A stretch of 64,000 nucleotides of DNA from Streptomyces sp. NBC_01353 (GCF_036237275.1 NZ_CP108352.1:1984001-2048000), one strand, 5' to 3'. Shown: positions 36,853 through 44,200, numbered from the stretch's first letter. Notes: generated by a model from the sequence alone, not told the origin. Program-made: numbers and translations.

Positions 36853-37224
36853 TCAGGTGGCGAGCGGTGACTGGCGGAGCGGCACGACGCGGATGATCGG
36901 TACCGGCTGGGTCGGCTCGTCGCCGGGGTCGATGTCGCGTTCGCCGGCGGGGATGCTGACCGCGGTCACGTTGGCCTTGAACGCCCGGAGTGCGTCGAGT
37001 TCGTCCTGCATGTCGGCGGCCTTGTTCTCGGCGGTGATGGCGCGTGTCCGCAGCTGGTCGGCGTCGTCGAGTGCGGCGCGTCGTTCCTGGCGGAGGCGGG
37101 TGAATGCCTTGTCGGATCCGGCGATGATCGCGTGCAGTCGCCGGTTCTCGTCGCGGAGTTCGGCCGGGGAGGCTGCGCGGTGGGCGCCGGTGCCGCGGAG
37201 GCGGGGCAGGGATATGAGGCTCAC
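36853..37224 (-). CDS. Coiled-coil early protein
   Basis: A 123-aa protein starting at GTG, with a basic N-terminus (SLISLPRLRGTGAHR) and a long coiled coil over residues 20-85 (AELRDENRRLHAIIAG, RRAALDDADQLRTRA, DMQDELDALRAFK). It ends in a Pro-rich stretch. It should dimerise. Its start overlaps the small membrane protein's stop (GTGA). Confidence 0.7.
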   Translation of the reverse strand: MSLISLPRLRGTGAHRAASPAELRDENRRLHAIIAGSDKAFTRLRQERRAALDDADQLRTRAITAENKAADMQDELDALRAFKANVTAVSIPAGERDIDPGDEPTQPVPIIRVVPLRQSPLAT

Positions 37225-37331
37225 TGGTCCTCCTCGGTGTCGACGGCGGTGATGCGGGGGCGGAGGCTGGGCCAGGCGGCCATCAGGCAGAAGGCGAGGC
37301 CGATGGCTCCGGCGGTGATCAGGTAGCTCAC
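37221..37331 (-). CDS. 36-aa membrane microprotein
   Basis: Starts at GTG (VSYLITAGAIGLAFCLMAA), a single membrane helix of about 19 residues followed by a short polar tail. Both ends overlap neighbours as GTGA. It is a genuine coupled reading frame by position; function unknown. Confidence 0.6.
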   Translation of the reverse strand: MSYLITAGAIGLAFCLMAAWPSLRPRITAVDTEEDQ

Positions 37332-37606
37332 GCCGCCGCCTCCGCCCGGTGCTCGCAGCGGCCGAGGAAGCAGGGCTCGGCCTGCTGCTTCCACTGGTCG
37401 CGAGTGAGGAGGCGGACCGCCTGACCGTTCTTCGTCTCCTTGGCGCGGTCCCGGACGCGCGGCGTGATCCGCTCGTGGGCCTGCTCTGCGCTGGCGGCGC
37501 AGTCGCCGCGGACGGAGGCGAAGGCGCAGCCGTTGGTGTCGGCGAGGATCCAGAAACAGTCGTTCAGAGGCAGGGTCTGGCCATCGATCTCGACCATGAG
37601 CTTCAT
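37328..37606 (-). CDS. Small early protein with Cys residues
   Basis: A 92-aa protein starting MKLMVEIDGQTLPLNDCFWI with AAGGAGCCC upstream. It has strand-rich first half (NGCAFASVRGDC), then basic helix (RVRDRAKETKNG) and an end with CFLGRCEH. Four Cys could form a zinc site or two pairs. Such proteins occur in Streptomyces phage early operons. No function known. Confidence 0.68.
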   Translation of the reverse strand: MKLMVEIDGQTLPLNDCFWILADTNGCAFASVRGDCAASAEQAHERITPRVRDRAKETKNGQAVRLLTRDQWKQQAEPCFLGRCEHRAEAAA

Positions 37607-37701
37607 GCGACGGGCTCCTTGGAGAGGTGGCGCCCCAGCCGAAGCAGGGCGAGCGATGCGGCGGCGGTGATGGCGGCGAGGAGCAGCCAGGTGCGGGTCA
37701 C
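37603..37701 (-). CDS. 32-aa membrane microprotein
   Basis: Starts at GTG (VTRTWLLLAAITAAASLAL), a single hydrophobic helix with a basic tail (RLGRHLSKEPVA). Start and stop overlap neighbours as GTGA and ATGA. Like the 36-aa protein it is a small membrane peptide in the coupled early operon. Confidence 0.55.
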   Translation of the reverse strand: MTRTWLLLAAITAAASLALLRLGRHLSKEPVA

Positions 37702-37925
37702 TGGACGGCCTCCGGTCCGAGGACCCGGGCGGCCCAGGCGTCGAGGTCTTCGACGTGGCCGGCGTCGACCGAGGCGGTGTAGGCGATGGTTGTCTGCGCG
37801 CCCCGTTCGATCTCGACGAGGTCGAGTGCGCGGAGGAGCTGAACGCCGGCGGCCTCACGTATCTGCGGGTCGGCGTCGGGAAGGGCGCACAGCAGCTCCG
37901 ACACGATCGCCGTCTGCGAGGTCAT
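37698..37925 (-). CDS. Small acidic early protein
   Basis: A 75-aa protein starting MTSQTAIVSELLCALPDAD, ATGA-overlapping the upstream gene. It has helices REAAGVQLLRALDLVEIE and EDLDAWAARVLGP with a strand between (TTIAYTASVDA). No domain recognised. Confidence 0.65.
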   Translation of the reverse strand: MTSQTAIVSELLCALPDADPQIREAAGVQLLRALDLVEIERGAQTTIAYTASVDAGHVEDLDAWAARVLGPEAVQ

Positions 37926-38503
37926 GAGACTGCCTCGAAGGCCGGCGTCGGGGCCTGAGGGAACGTCCGCCGGTAGCGGTAGCGCGGGTTGGGCGAGTTC
38001 GTCTCGGTCCACTCGATCGGTCCGTGGCAGCGCCGGTACGGTTTGTGGTACCAGGCGGGATGCATTGCCAGCGCCCCGCAGTCAGGGCAGGCGATCTGCG
38101 GACCGATTGGCGCGCCGGTCAGACCGCTTAGGTCGTAGTGGTCGGGGCGGAGGACGTCGACCGAACCGTCGATGGCCTGCTCGCGGCTGAAGTCGGGGAA
38201 GTCGCAGCCATCGTCGTACTGCATGAGTGCGGCGTCCTGGCTCTCGGCGGACACCTTGACCAGGTAGACCGAGGTCACCTCGAACTTCACGTAGTAGTCG
38301 CGCTCGTCGAGATTCCATCGCTGGTGCTGCGGCACCTGGCTATCGATGAAGTTGAGGATGTCCTCCGCCTCGCCGCTCGGTACCGGGCGGGCGTACCGCC
38401 GGCCGCGGGCGTCCTCGTGTGCGCCGGGGTGGCAGATGTCGCGAGTGCAGGAGTAGATGCTGATGGTCTCGCCATCCTGGAACAGCGCCTGGTCGCACTT
38501 CAT
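37922..38503 (-). CDS. Early protein with zinc-type Cys/His motifs
   Basis: A 193-aa protein starting MKCDQALFQDGETISIYSCT. The N-terminus has CTRDICHPGAHEDARG, a Cys/His pattern; the middle is beta-rich (YYVKFEVTSVYLVKVSAES); a CPDCGALAMHPAW site lies near residue 140. It is probably a multi-site zinc protein. Similar proteins are found in Streptomyces phages; function unknown. Confidence 0.68.
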   Translation of the reverse strand: MKCDQALFQDGETISIYSCTRDICHPGAHEDARGRRYARPVPSGEAEDILNFIDSQVPQHQRWNLDERDYYVKFEVTSVYLVKVSAESQDAALMQYDDGCDFPDFSREQAIDGSVDVLRPDHYDLSGLTGAPIGPQIACPDCGALAMHPAWYHKPYRRCHGPIEWTETNSPNPRYRYRRTFPQAPTPAFEAVS

Positions 38504-38766
38504 CGGGTGCCTCCGGCCTTGGCGCTCCGGGCGGCGAGCTGCTCGGCGAAACCGGGGTAGTCGTCGTCGGTGGAGCAGAGTTCGGGGTGGTGGAGCAGGT
38601 AGATCGCGTCGCCGTCAGCGACGACCTCCTGCTCGTTGCCGAGGGAGGCGTGGCGGATCTGAGAGGCGCGCAGCACGGCGCACAGCTCGCTCCGGCGAGC
38701 CTCAGTGATCTGCTGCTCCACCTGCTCGGCCGTCATGTCCAGGCGCTCGATCGGGTTCGCGCTCAC
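38500..38766 (-). CDS. Small helical early protein
   Basis: An 88-aa protein starting at GTG (VSANPIERLDMTAEQVEQQ). The first half is helical; the middle has DGDAIYLLHHPELC. It overlaps both neighbours by four bases (GTGA, ATGA). No recognisable domain. Confidence 0.65.
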   Translation of the reverse strand: MSANPIERLDMTAEQVEQQITEARRSELCAVLRASQIRHASLGNEQEVVADGDAIYLLHHPELCSTDDDYPGFAEQLAARSAKAGGTR

Positions 38767-39011
38767 GAGGCACCTCCGGCGCGGACGATGAGGCGCGGGT
38801 CGTGCTTGGCGAGGGTCTTGTTGGCGCGGGCCAGGTCGGCGAGGCAGGTCTCGCGGGCCTTGCGGGTGAGTGGCGTCCGGCACAGGCCGATGAGGTACGC
38901 CTGGTTCGACGCCTCGACCTCGGCGAGCAGCACGTGCTTGGGGAGCTGGCTGCCGATCAGTGCGGCCACGGCGTCGGGGACGGGGACCTGGGGGAGCTGG
39001 AGGGTGATCAC
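38763..39011 (-). CDS. Small helical early protein
   Basis: An 82-aa protein starting at GTG (VITLQLPQVPVPDAVAALIG) with helices VLLAEVEASNQAYLIGL and ETCLADLARANKTLAK. Overlaps neighbours as GTGA on both sides. Function unknown. Confidence 0.65.
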   Translation of the reverse strand: MITLQLPQVPVPDAVAALIGSQLPKHVLLAEVEASNQAYLIGLCRTPLTRKARETCLADLARANKTLAKHDPRLIVRAGGAS

Positions 39012-39283
39012 GACTCGTCACCCGCCTTGTCGGAGCGCAGGCTGCGGACCACGCGCTCCGCCTGACGCATGCCCAGCCGGCGGGCGACCATCGCGTCCTC
39101 GCTGGGGTGCTCGTCGCGGTTTCGCTCGACGGCCTCGGCGATCGCGTCCTCTGCCTCACGGAAGGCCTGGTCGCGGAGCGCGTTCACCTTCGCCTCGGCG
39201 TCGGCGTGGCTGTGGGTGGCGCGAAGGATGTTCAGGAGGTCATCGCGAGGCGACACCTCGCGGTTGGGGGATACTCGGGACAC
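39008..39283 (-). CDS. First coupled small protein of the early operon
   Basis: A 91-aa, mostly helical protein starting at GTG behind GAGGACCCC (VSRVSPNREVSPRDDLLN). It contains ADAEAKVNALRDQAFREAE and ends RSLRSDKAGDES. It is the promoter-proximal member of a run of GTGA/ATGA-overlapping genes after the excisionase-like gene. No domain recognised. Confidence 0.65.
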   Translation of the reverse strand: MSRVSPNREVSPRDDLLNILRATHSHADAEAKVNALRDQAFREAEDAIAEAVERNRDEHPSEDAMVARRLGMRQAERVVRSLRSDKAGDES

Positions 39284-39335
39284 GGGGTCCTCATCTCTCT
39301 CGCAGGTGCTTTGCGGTGGAGGGGTGGATCTCGGA

Positions 39336-39373
39336 GGGCCGTCTGCCGGGCTCTGACACACCGGCGGCGGCCC
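39336..39373 (-). terminator. Hairpin after the excisionase-like gene
   Basis: GGGCCG (39336-39341) pairs with CGGCCC (39368-39373), and CCGG elements inside can extend the stem. It lies 10 nt past the excisionase-like stop; termination would be partial because the early operon continues. Confidence 0.45.
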
Positions 39374-39383
39374 GCATACCGCT

Positions 39384-39650
39384 CTAGGCGGCGAGGGGGG
39401 CGTCGCTGCGGCGGGTAGCCCGCCGGCGGATGGGCGTCGGTGCGACGCGGTCGGCCTCGTAGTAGTGAGCGAGGTCTTCGCGGCTGATCAGGATCACGCG
39501 GCCGCCGGGACGGCTGTGGGGGAAGCCGTCCTTGTTGATCCGGCGCCTGACCGTCTTGACGCTGACCTTCAGGAGGTATGCGACCTCCTGAACGCTGAAG
39601 TACGGGGCGTCGGCGTTCTTCGGCTCGGAGGGCTGGTTGTAAGCCTCCAC
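39384..39650 (-). CDS. Excisionase-like HTH protein
   Basis: An 88-aa protein starting at GTG behind AGGAAGTG. Residues 15-65 are an HTH-17/MerR-type excisionase domain (FSVQEVAYLLKVSVKTVRRR, then PGGRVILISREDLAHYYEAD). Such proteins bend attachment-site DNA and direct the integrase to excision; they also act as regulators. It lies near the integrase and directly follows the XRE gene in the same direction, so it is likely repressed in the lysogen. Confidence 0.8.
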   Translation of the reverse strand: MEAYNQPSEPKNADAPYFSVQEVAYLLKVSVKTVRRRINKDGFPHSRPGGRVILISREDLAHYYEADRVAPTPIRRRATRRSDAPLAA

Positions 39651-39651
39651 T

Positions 39652-39897
39652 TCACTTCCTCTCTCTTGGGTCCTCTGTGGGGGCGAGGAGGTCTGCGTCG
39701 GTCGCCTGGAGAGCGGCACGGAGACGGCTGTACTTGCTCGGGCCCATGCGGCTGCGGATGCCTCGTTCGAGCTTTCGCAGGTAGTTCGCGGTGATGCCCA
39801 CTTGCTCGGCGAGCTGTTGGACCTCTAGCCCCGCTTGCATGCGCTTGGTGCATATGGCCGCCCCGTCCACCTCGAAGGTGGTTGGGGGTTGGTGCAT
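39652..39897 (-). CDS. XRE-family HTH regulator (Cro-like)
   Basis: An 81-aa protein starting MHQPPTTFEVDGAAICTKRM. Residues 12-65 form a lambda-repressor-type HTH (AGLEVQQLAEQVGITANYLRK, LERGIRSRMG). It is divergent from the HTH protein at 40077 with a 179-bp control region between them, the layout of a phage switch. As the first gene of the leftward early operon it is the better Cro-like candidate. Confidence 0.8.
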   Translation of the reverse strand: MHQPPTTFEVDGAAICTKRMQAGLEVQQLAEQVGITANYLRKLERGIRSRMGPSKYSRLRAALQATDADLLAPTEDPRERK

Positions 39898-39908
39898 GAC
39901 TTAGAAGT

Positions 39909-39947
39909 TACCCACAGATGCCCACGTCGTCTACCCATAGCTACCCA
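39909..39947 (-). promoter_or_regulatory. Four TACCCA-type direct repeats at the leftward early promoter
   Basis: TACCCA at 39909, 39932 and 39942 and TGCCCA at 39919 are spaced 10, 13 and 10 bp. On the minus strand they surround a promoter-like pair (TAGACG, 17 bp, TAACTT), so they are probable operator or excisionase-binding sites controlling the XRE gene. Confidence 0.55.
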
Positions 39948-39969
39948 TCAACTTGCCCCCACCTGGACA

Positions 39970-39983
39970 CTACTGGGCAGTAG
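39970..39983. promoter_or_regulatory. Palindromic operator candidate in the switch region
   Basis: CTACTGGGCAGTAG has perfect 6-bp arms and a GG centre. It lies between the divergent HTH genes and near the presumed rightward promoter (CTGAC... TAAAAT at 40012-40017). Confidence 0.55.
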
Positions 39984-40076
39984 ATGCCCTCTGACCTGGG
40001 GCAACGAGGGTTAAAATTCAGGCCGTTTCCTGGCCTAGTCCTGGCTGGTCCCGGCGGGTCCTGCCAAGATGGGGCC

Positions 40077-40502
40077 ATGGCACCCAGTGACCTTGACCGC
40101 CTCGCCGGGGCCGCGCAGAAGCGCCGCCGCGACCTAGGCCTCGCACTCAACGACAAAAACGCCCAGGCGGCCGGCACGTCGAAGGGCACCTGGCAGCGCG
40201 TCGAAAAGGGGCTGCCCATCCGGGCCACCAACTACGTCAAGATCGACGGTCTGCTGGAGTGGGCTCCAGGCAGCTGCGTCGCAGTCCTTGAAGGCCGGGA
40301 TCCGGTGCCCGCCCGCCCCATGGAGTCCAACCCGAATGTCGTGGTGTCAGACATCCCGCCCGAGCTCATCGACGACGAGGCGCGCGACGTCATCAGGCTG
40401 GTAGCGGTCGCCACGACCAAGGGCCTGACGGCGCCTGAGATCCGCGAGCTGAGTGACCGGGTGGTGCGCGAACTGCGCGAGCACGGGCTCCTCGGTGGCT
40501 GA
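40077..40502 (+). CDS. HTH protein, candidate lysogeny repressor
   Basis: A 141-aa protein starting MAPSDLDRLAGAAQKRRRDL. Residues 5-60 are an HTH (LGLALNDKNAQAAGTSKGTWQRVE, KGLPIRATNYVKID), the C-terminal part is helical (ARDVIRLVAVATTKGLTAPE). It is the only plus-strand regulator at the switch, divergent from the XRE early gene and upstream of the integrase, which suits a repressor made in the lysogen. A long 5' leader (about 55 nt) is likely. The start was chosen on codon character. Confidence 0.75.
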   Translation: MAPSDLDRLAGAAQKRRRDLGLALNDKNAQAAGTSKGTWQRVEKGLPIRATNYVKIDGLLEWAPGSCVAVLEGRDPVPARPMESNPNVVVSDIPPELIDDEARDVIRLVAVATTKGLTAPEIRELSDRVVRELREHGLLGG

Positions 40503-40656
40503 AACTACTCCGAAAGTCGTACAACCTTTTGGGTTGGTGCAGATACTGAGAAAAACGCCCTGACCACTTGTGACACAAGTAGTTCCAGTTTCCACAGAAC
40601 GTGGCAGAGTCGTTGCACACCCTCGAAGGCTCCCGACTATCCCGACAGGGGGAGCC
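40503..40656 (+). other. Regulatory interval before the small plus-strand gene
   Basis: This 154-bp, AT-richer gap holds a 15-bp palindrome ACTTGTGACACAAGT (40566-40580, centre A), a small hairpin (CAACC...GGTTG at 40522-40536) and a distant inverted pair (GAAACTACT, AGTAGTTCC). It may contain the repressor gene's terminator and a promoter for the next gene and integrase. No gene seen. Confidence 0.45.
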
Positions 40657-40860
40657 ATGCTGCAAAGTGACGTGCTCATAGTCGACTACGGGCCCAGCTT
40701 CCAGGGGACCGTAGTGAAGACCGACAACGAAATCGTCTGCGTCGTACCTCGCCAGCTGCACCCCCGCAGCGAAGAGAGCAACACCATGCGGGAGTTGGTC
40801 GAGTCTCATGGTGGGACCTGTGGCAAGTGCTCCGGCTGCCCCCTCGGCAGCGGGAGCTGA
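40657..40860 (+). CDS. Small protein before integrase
   Basis: A 67-aa protein starting MLQSDVLIVDYGPSFQGTVV behind GGGGGAGCC. The first half is beta-rich, and the C-terminus has CGKCSGCPLGSGS with three closely spaced Cys. It lies between the repressor candidate and integrase on the same strand and may be cotranscribed with integrase. Function unknown. Confidence 0.65.
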   Translation: MLQSDVLIVDYGPSFQGTVVKTDNEIVCVVPRQLHPRSEESNTMRELVESHGGTCGKCSGCPLGSGS

Positions 40861-40942
40861 GATCATGGGAACGCGGAAGCCTTGGCGGTAGGGGTACCTG
40901 CCAGGCATCCGCGTCCTCCACCCGCACAGAGGGGGTAGCCGC

Positions 40943-42229
40943 ATGGCTCGCATCGATCAGCACGTACACATCGAATGGCGAGGTCCCACCTGCCGCGTGA
41001 AGTGGTGGAGCGGCGAGTACCTGGCCTCTGGCCGCAAGCGCTACGAGTCCAAGGGCGGCTTCGCTGACGAGGACTCGGCATTCGAGCACGGCCAGAACAT
41101 GCTCTACGAGATCCGTCATGGCACGCACGTCAAGAACCGGGACGGCGCCACCCTCATGTCGGACTGGCTCGACGACTGGCTCGCCGGGATGGACCACGCA
41201 CACCTGACAGAGCGCAGCTACCGGTCTGCGATCGAGAACCACATCCGCCCGTACTTCCAGAAGCAGAACGCTTCCGTCGCGGACATCGACGTACTTGCGT
41301 ACCGGGCCTTCAAGAAGCATGTGAACAACGTGCTGAAGGCGAGCAGTGCCAGCAACGTGATGATGGTGTTCGGGATGGTCCTTGACGACGCGGTTCCGAG
41401 GCTCATCAAGACGTCCCCTGTCGAGCGCACCAGGCGTCGCGGGAAGTTCAAGAAGAAGCCGAAGGAGCGCAAGAAGGACATGGCTCCCGAGGTCGTGGAG
41501 CAGCTCGCGTGCAACGCCCGCACGTACTTCGGCGACGCTGGCTACGCCTTCTTCTGGACCATGGCGATGACGGGGATGCGGCCGGCCGAGCTGTACGGCC
41601 TGACGCGCGAGTACTGCTACCCCAACTGGCCGGCTAGCGACCCGCGCACCGACCTTGACGAGGAAGAGCGCTACGAAGACGATGCCGTCCGGTACGGAGC
41701 CGGGGACGGCCTGATGCCGGCGATCCGAGTGGAACGCCAAGTTCAGTACGAAGGCAGCAAGCTGGGCTTCTACCCGCCCAAGTACGAGTCCTACAGGACG
41801 CTCGTGATCCCGCCGTTCCTCGCGAGCCTGCTCGACGACCTGCTCAAGTCGCACGACAGCCACTGGGTGTTCCCCGCGATCCAGGGCGGAAGCCTCGGCG
41901 CCGTCAACTTCGACTACAAGTACTGGCGCCCCATCGCGGACGGCGCCGACGAGCGCAAGGGCGAGCGAGTACGTAAGCCGCGGCCGGCGATCCCGGAGGT
42001 GCCGTCCTTCAAGGGGAAGCGCCTGTACCTGGTCCGGCATGGCCACAAGGCGTGGCTGGACGAGGACGGGCACAGCAAGTTCGCGATCGAGAGCCGGATG
42101 GGCCATGAGGTGCCGGGAGTTGAGGGCATCTACTCGAGCGTTACGGTTCCGATGGAGCAGGGCATCATGAAGACAATGCAGGAGCGATGGGTGCTGTTGC
42201 AGGAGCGGTTGAGGCGCCAGGAGACCTAG
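40943..42229 (+). CDS. int: Tyrosine-family integrase
   Basis: A 428-aa integrase starting behind GAGGGGGT. An N-terminal arm-binding part (residues 1-65) and a core-binding SAM-like domain (about 66-160; WLDDWLAGMDHAHLTERSYR) precede the catalytic domain with R213 (TGMRPAELYGL), R365 in LYLVRHGHKAW, H388 (RMGHE) and nucleophile Y397 (EGIYSSV). The first box II residue, normally His, is Tyr (Y362). It catalyses integration and excision and lies beside the attachment junction. A long antisense frame over it is a shadow. Confidence 0.93.
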   Translation: MARIDQHVHIEWRGPTCRVKWWSGEYLASGRKRYESKGGFADEDSAFEHGQNMLYEIRHGTHVKNRDGATLMSDWLDDWLAGMDHAHLTERSYRSAIENHIRPYFQKQNASVADIDVLAYRAFKKHVNNVLKASSASNVMMVFGMVLDDAVPRLIKTSPVERTRRRGKFKKKPKERKKDMAPEVVEQLACNARTYFGDAGYAFFWTMAMTGMRPAELYGLTREYCYPNWPASDPRTDLDEEERYEDDAVRYGAGDGLMPAIRVERQVQYEGSKLGFYPPKYESYRTLVIPPFLASLLDDLLKSHDSHWVFPAIQGGSLGAVNFDYKYWRPIADGADERKGERVRKPRPAIPEVPSFKGKRLYLVRHGHKAWLDEDGHSKFAIESRMGHEVPGVEGIYSSVTVPMEQGIMKTMQERWVLLQERLRRQET

Positions 42230-42243
42230 ATCATCTCCCATCC

Positions 42244-42276
42244 GTTTCCCACTCCCCCACCCCTGGGTAGGGAAAC
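42244..42276 (+). terminator. Hairpin after integrase
   Basis: GTTTCCC (42244-42250) pairs perfectly with GGGAAAC (42270-42276); internal CACCC/GGGT may extend the stem. It lies 15 nt past the integrase stop. It could be the terminator or part of the attachment region where integrase binds. Confidence 0.55.
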
Positions 42277-42330
42277 CGCAGGTCAGGCCGCTATGGGGCG
42301 CCGATCACCCGACTTCCAGATGAAGTTCAG
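42277..42330. mobile_element. Right prophage attachment junction (approximate)
   Basis: The permease gene's reading frame matches its family down to the ALNFIWK segment and then leaves it, ending at 42283 in KSGDRRPIAA. The family normally continues with a further membrane helix. The switch from host to phage sequence therefore lies near 42300-42325. Integrase is 14 nt beyond its stop. The core repeat cannot be defined without the left junction. Confidence 0.6.
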
Positions 42331-43044
42331 CGCCGTGATGGCGAGGGCGACCGGCTTGAGCGCGGGCCAGGTGACGGTACGGAAGCGGCGCCAGGCGCCC
42401 GCGCCGTCGAGGGCGGCGGCCTCGTGGAGTTCGTGCGGGGTGTTCTGCAGTCCGGCGAGCAGGGCGACCGTCGTCTGGGGCATCCCGGCCCAGATGCCGA
42501 CGAGGATCACGGCCGGCAGGGCGGTGGCGAGCCCGGTGAGCCAGTCCCGCCCGTCGCCGAGGCCGAGATCGCGGATGGTCTCGTTGAGGATGCCCGCGTC
42601 GGGGTTGTAGACGAGCCGCCACATGATGCCGACGACGACCTCGGGCATGGCCCAGGGGATGATCGCGAGCGCCCGGGCCAGCCAGCGGAAGCGCAGGTTC
42701 TGGTTGAGCAGGAGCGCGAGCCCGAGGGCGAGCAGGAACTGCGGGACGGTGACCCCGACGGCCCACACCAGGCCGATCCGGAACGAGTCCCAGAACAGCT
42801 TGTCGTGCAGCAGGTCCTGGAAGTTGAGCGTGCCGACCCACCGGGTGGCCTGGGTGCGGCCGGACTGGGCGTCGGTGAAGGCGAGGGCGATGCCGTAGAG
42901 CAGCGGGCCGACGCTGAGGATCAGGATGGGGATCAGCGCGGGCAGCACCAGGAACCAGGCGCTGTGGTCCCGCCCGTGACCGGGTCTCCCGCCGGTGGTC
43001 TTCGGACCGCCGGACCGCTTCGTCGCGGTCGCCAGCACACTCAC
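42283..43044 (-). pseudogene. ABC sugar-transporter permease, 3' end lost at the prophage junction
   Basis: A 253-aa MalF/UgpA-like permease fragment starting GTG behind AAGGGG. It contains membrane segments (SAWFLVLPALIPILILSVG, QFLLALGLALLLNQNL) and the conserved EAA loop (ELHEAAALDGAGAWRRF, TVTWPALKPV), which contacts the ATPase. Full-length members are about 290-320 aa; here the last helix is missing and the end is phage-derived. The transporter is probably inactive in the lysogen. The upstream SBP-like remnant overlaps its start (GTGA). Confidence 0.8.
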
Positions 43045-43130
43045 AGATTCGACCCCTTATGCGCCTTTTGCCACGCCGCCTCGGCCTCCGTCATGGTCCT
43101 GACGGGCCGTCGGTTCGTCAAGGCCACCTG
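43041..43130 (-). pseudogene. Possible 3' remnant of a solute-binding protein gene
   Basis: A short in-frame end, ...ALTNRRPVRTMTEAEAAWQKAHKGSNL (split here as motif; stop overlaps the permease GTG as GTGA), resembles the C-terminal helix of sugar-binding lipoproteins that precede such permeases. The rest of that gene is absent; the phosphotransferase begins on the opposite strand at 43180. Alternatively MTEAEAAWQKAHKG is a short leader peptide. Low certainty. Confidence 0.35.
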
Positions 43131-43179
43131 CATGGATGCGAGACTTTGGCTGATTCGCACAGGCAGGTGGGAGAGACGG

Positions 43180-44148
43180 ATGGACGAGGCGCGGGCACGG
43201 GAGATCCTGGCCGCCGCGGGGCTGCCGACGGGCGGCGAAACGGCCGGGGAAGCGGGCCGCGCGGTGCGCGGCACGGCGGGTGGCCGGGCCGGCGGCGGAG
43301 AGGCGGGCCGCGGCGCGGTGCGCGGCGGCGCGGTGCGAGAGCCGGAGGCGCCGCTGCTCGCACTCGGGGAGAACGCGGTCTTCGCCGTGGGCGATCTCGT
43401 GGTGAAGATCGGCCGGGACGCGGAGCTGCTCCCCCGGGCCGAGCGGGAGCTGGCGCTCGCGGGCTGGCTGGAGGACGCGGGCATCCCGGCCGTACGGGCG
43501 GCGGAGCCCAAGCCCCGCCTGGTGGAGGGCCACCCGGTCACCCTCTGGCACCGACTGCCCGAGGCCGTGCGTCCGGCCGAGCCGCGCGATCTGGCGCCGC
43601 TGCTGCGGCGGATCCACGCCCTGGCGGAGCCCGCACACCTGACGCTGCCGCGCCGCGAGCTGCTCGGCGGGGTCGAGCGGTGGCTGCGGCTGGCCGGCGA
43701 CGCGATCGACCCGGCCGACGCGGCCTTCCTGCGCGAGCGCCGTGACTCCTTCGCCCCGGCGGCGGCCGCGCTCACCCCGCATCTCACCCCCGGTCCGATC
43801 CACGGCGACGCGCTGCCCCGAAACGTCCATGTCGGCCCCGACGGGCCGGTCCTGGTCGATCTGGAGACCTTCTCCTCCGATCTGCGCGAGCACGACCTCG
43901 TGGTGCTCGCCCTCTCCCGGGACCGGTACGGCCTCGATCCGGCCGCGTACGACGCTTTCACCGAGGCGTACGGCTGGGACGTACGGGAGTGGGACGGCTG
44001 CGCGGTGCTGCGCGGGGCCCGGGAGACCGCGAGCTGCGCCTGGGTGGCCCAGCACGCGCCGACGAACCCCAAGGCACTGGCCGAATTCGAGCGCCGGGTG
44101 GCCTCGCTGCGGGAGGGTGACCCCGAGGTGCGGTGGTACCCCTTCTGA
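43180..44148 (+). CDS. Aminoglycoside phosphotransferase-family (APH) protein
   Basis: A 322-aa protein starting MDEARAREILAAAGL behind GGGAGAGACGG. Residues 20-55 are a Gly/Ala/Arg-rich insertion, low-complexity and likely disordered. The kinase fold shows VFAVGDLVVKIGRD (ATP-binding Lys), Brenner motif HGDALPRN (208-215) and DLE at 227-229. Family members phosphorylate diverse small molecules, including aminoglycosides, choline and macrolides; the substrate is unknown. It is single and divergent to the transporter remnant. Confidence 0.85.
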   Translation: MDEARAREILAAAGLPTGGETAGEAGRAVRGTAGGRAGGGEAGRGAVRGGAVREPEAPLLALGENAVFAVGDLVVKIGRDAELLPRAERELALAGWLEDAGIPAVRAAEPKPRLVEGHPVTLWHRLPEAVRPAEPRDLAPLLRRIHALAEPAHLTLPRRELLGGVERWLRLAGDAIDPADAAFLRERRDSFAPAAAALTPHLTPGPIHGDALPRNVHVGPDGPVLVDLETFSSDLREHDLVVLALSRDRYGLDPAAYDAFTEAYGWDVREWDGCAVLRGARETASCAWVAQHAPTNPKALAEFERRVASLREGDPEVRWYPF

Positions 44149-44200
44149 CGGCATGACGGGGCGCGCCGCTCGAATTCCCACTCACGATCGGGGTGTTGTG

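Noticed and set aside
40676-42241. Minus-strand 521-codon frame over the integrase
   Set aside because: Mirror of the integrase gene; composition dominated by His/Arg/Val/Leu runs and no family features.
42230-42330. tRNA gene as attachment site
   Set aside because: No cloverleaf or TPsiC-like sequence is visible at the junction; the host sequence is a permease gene.
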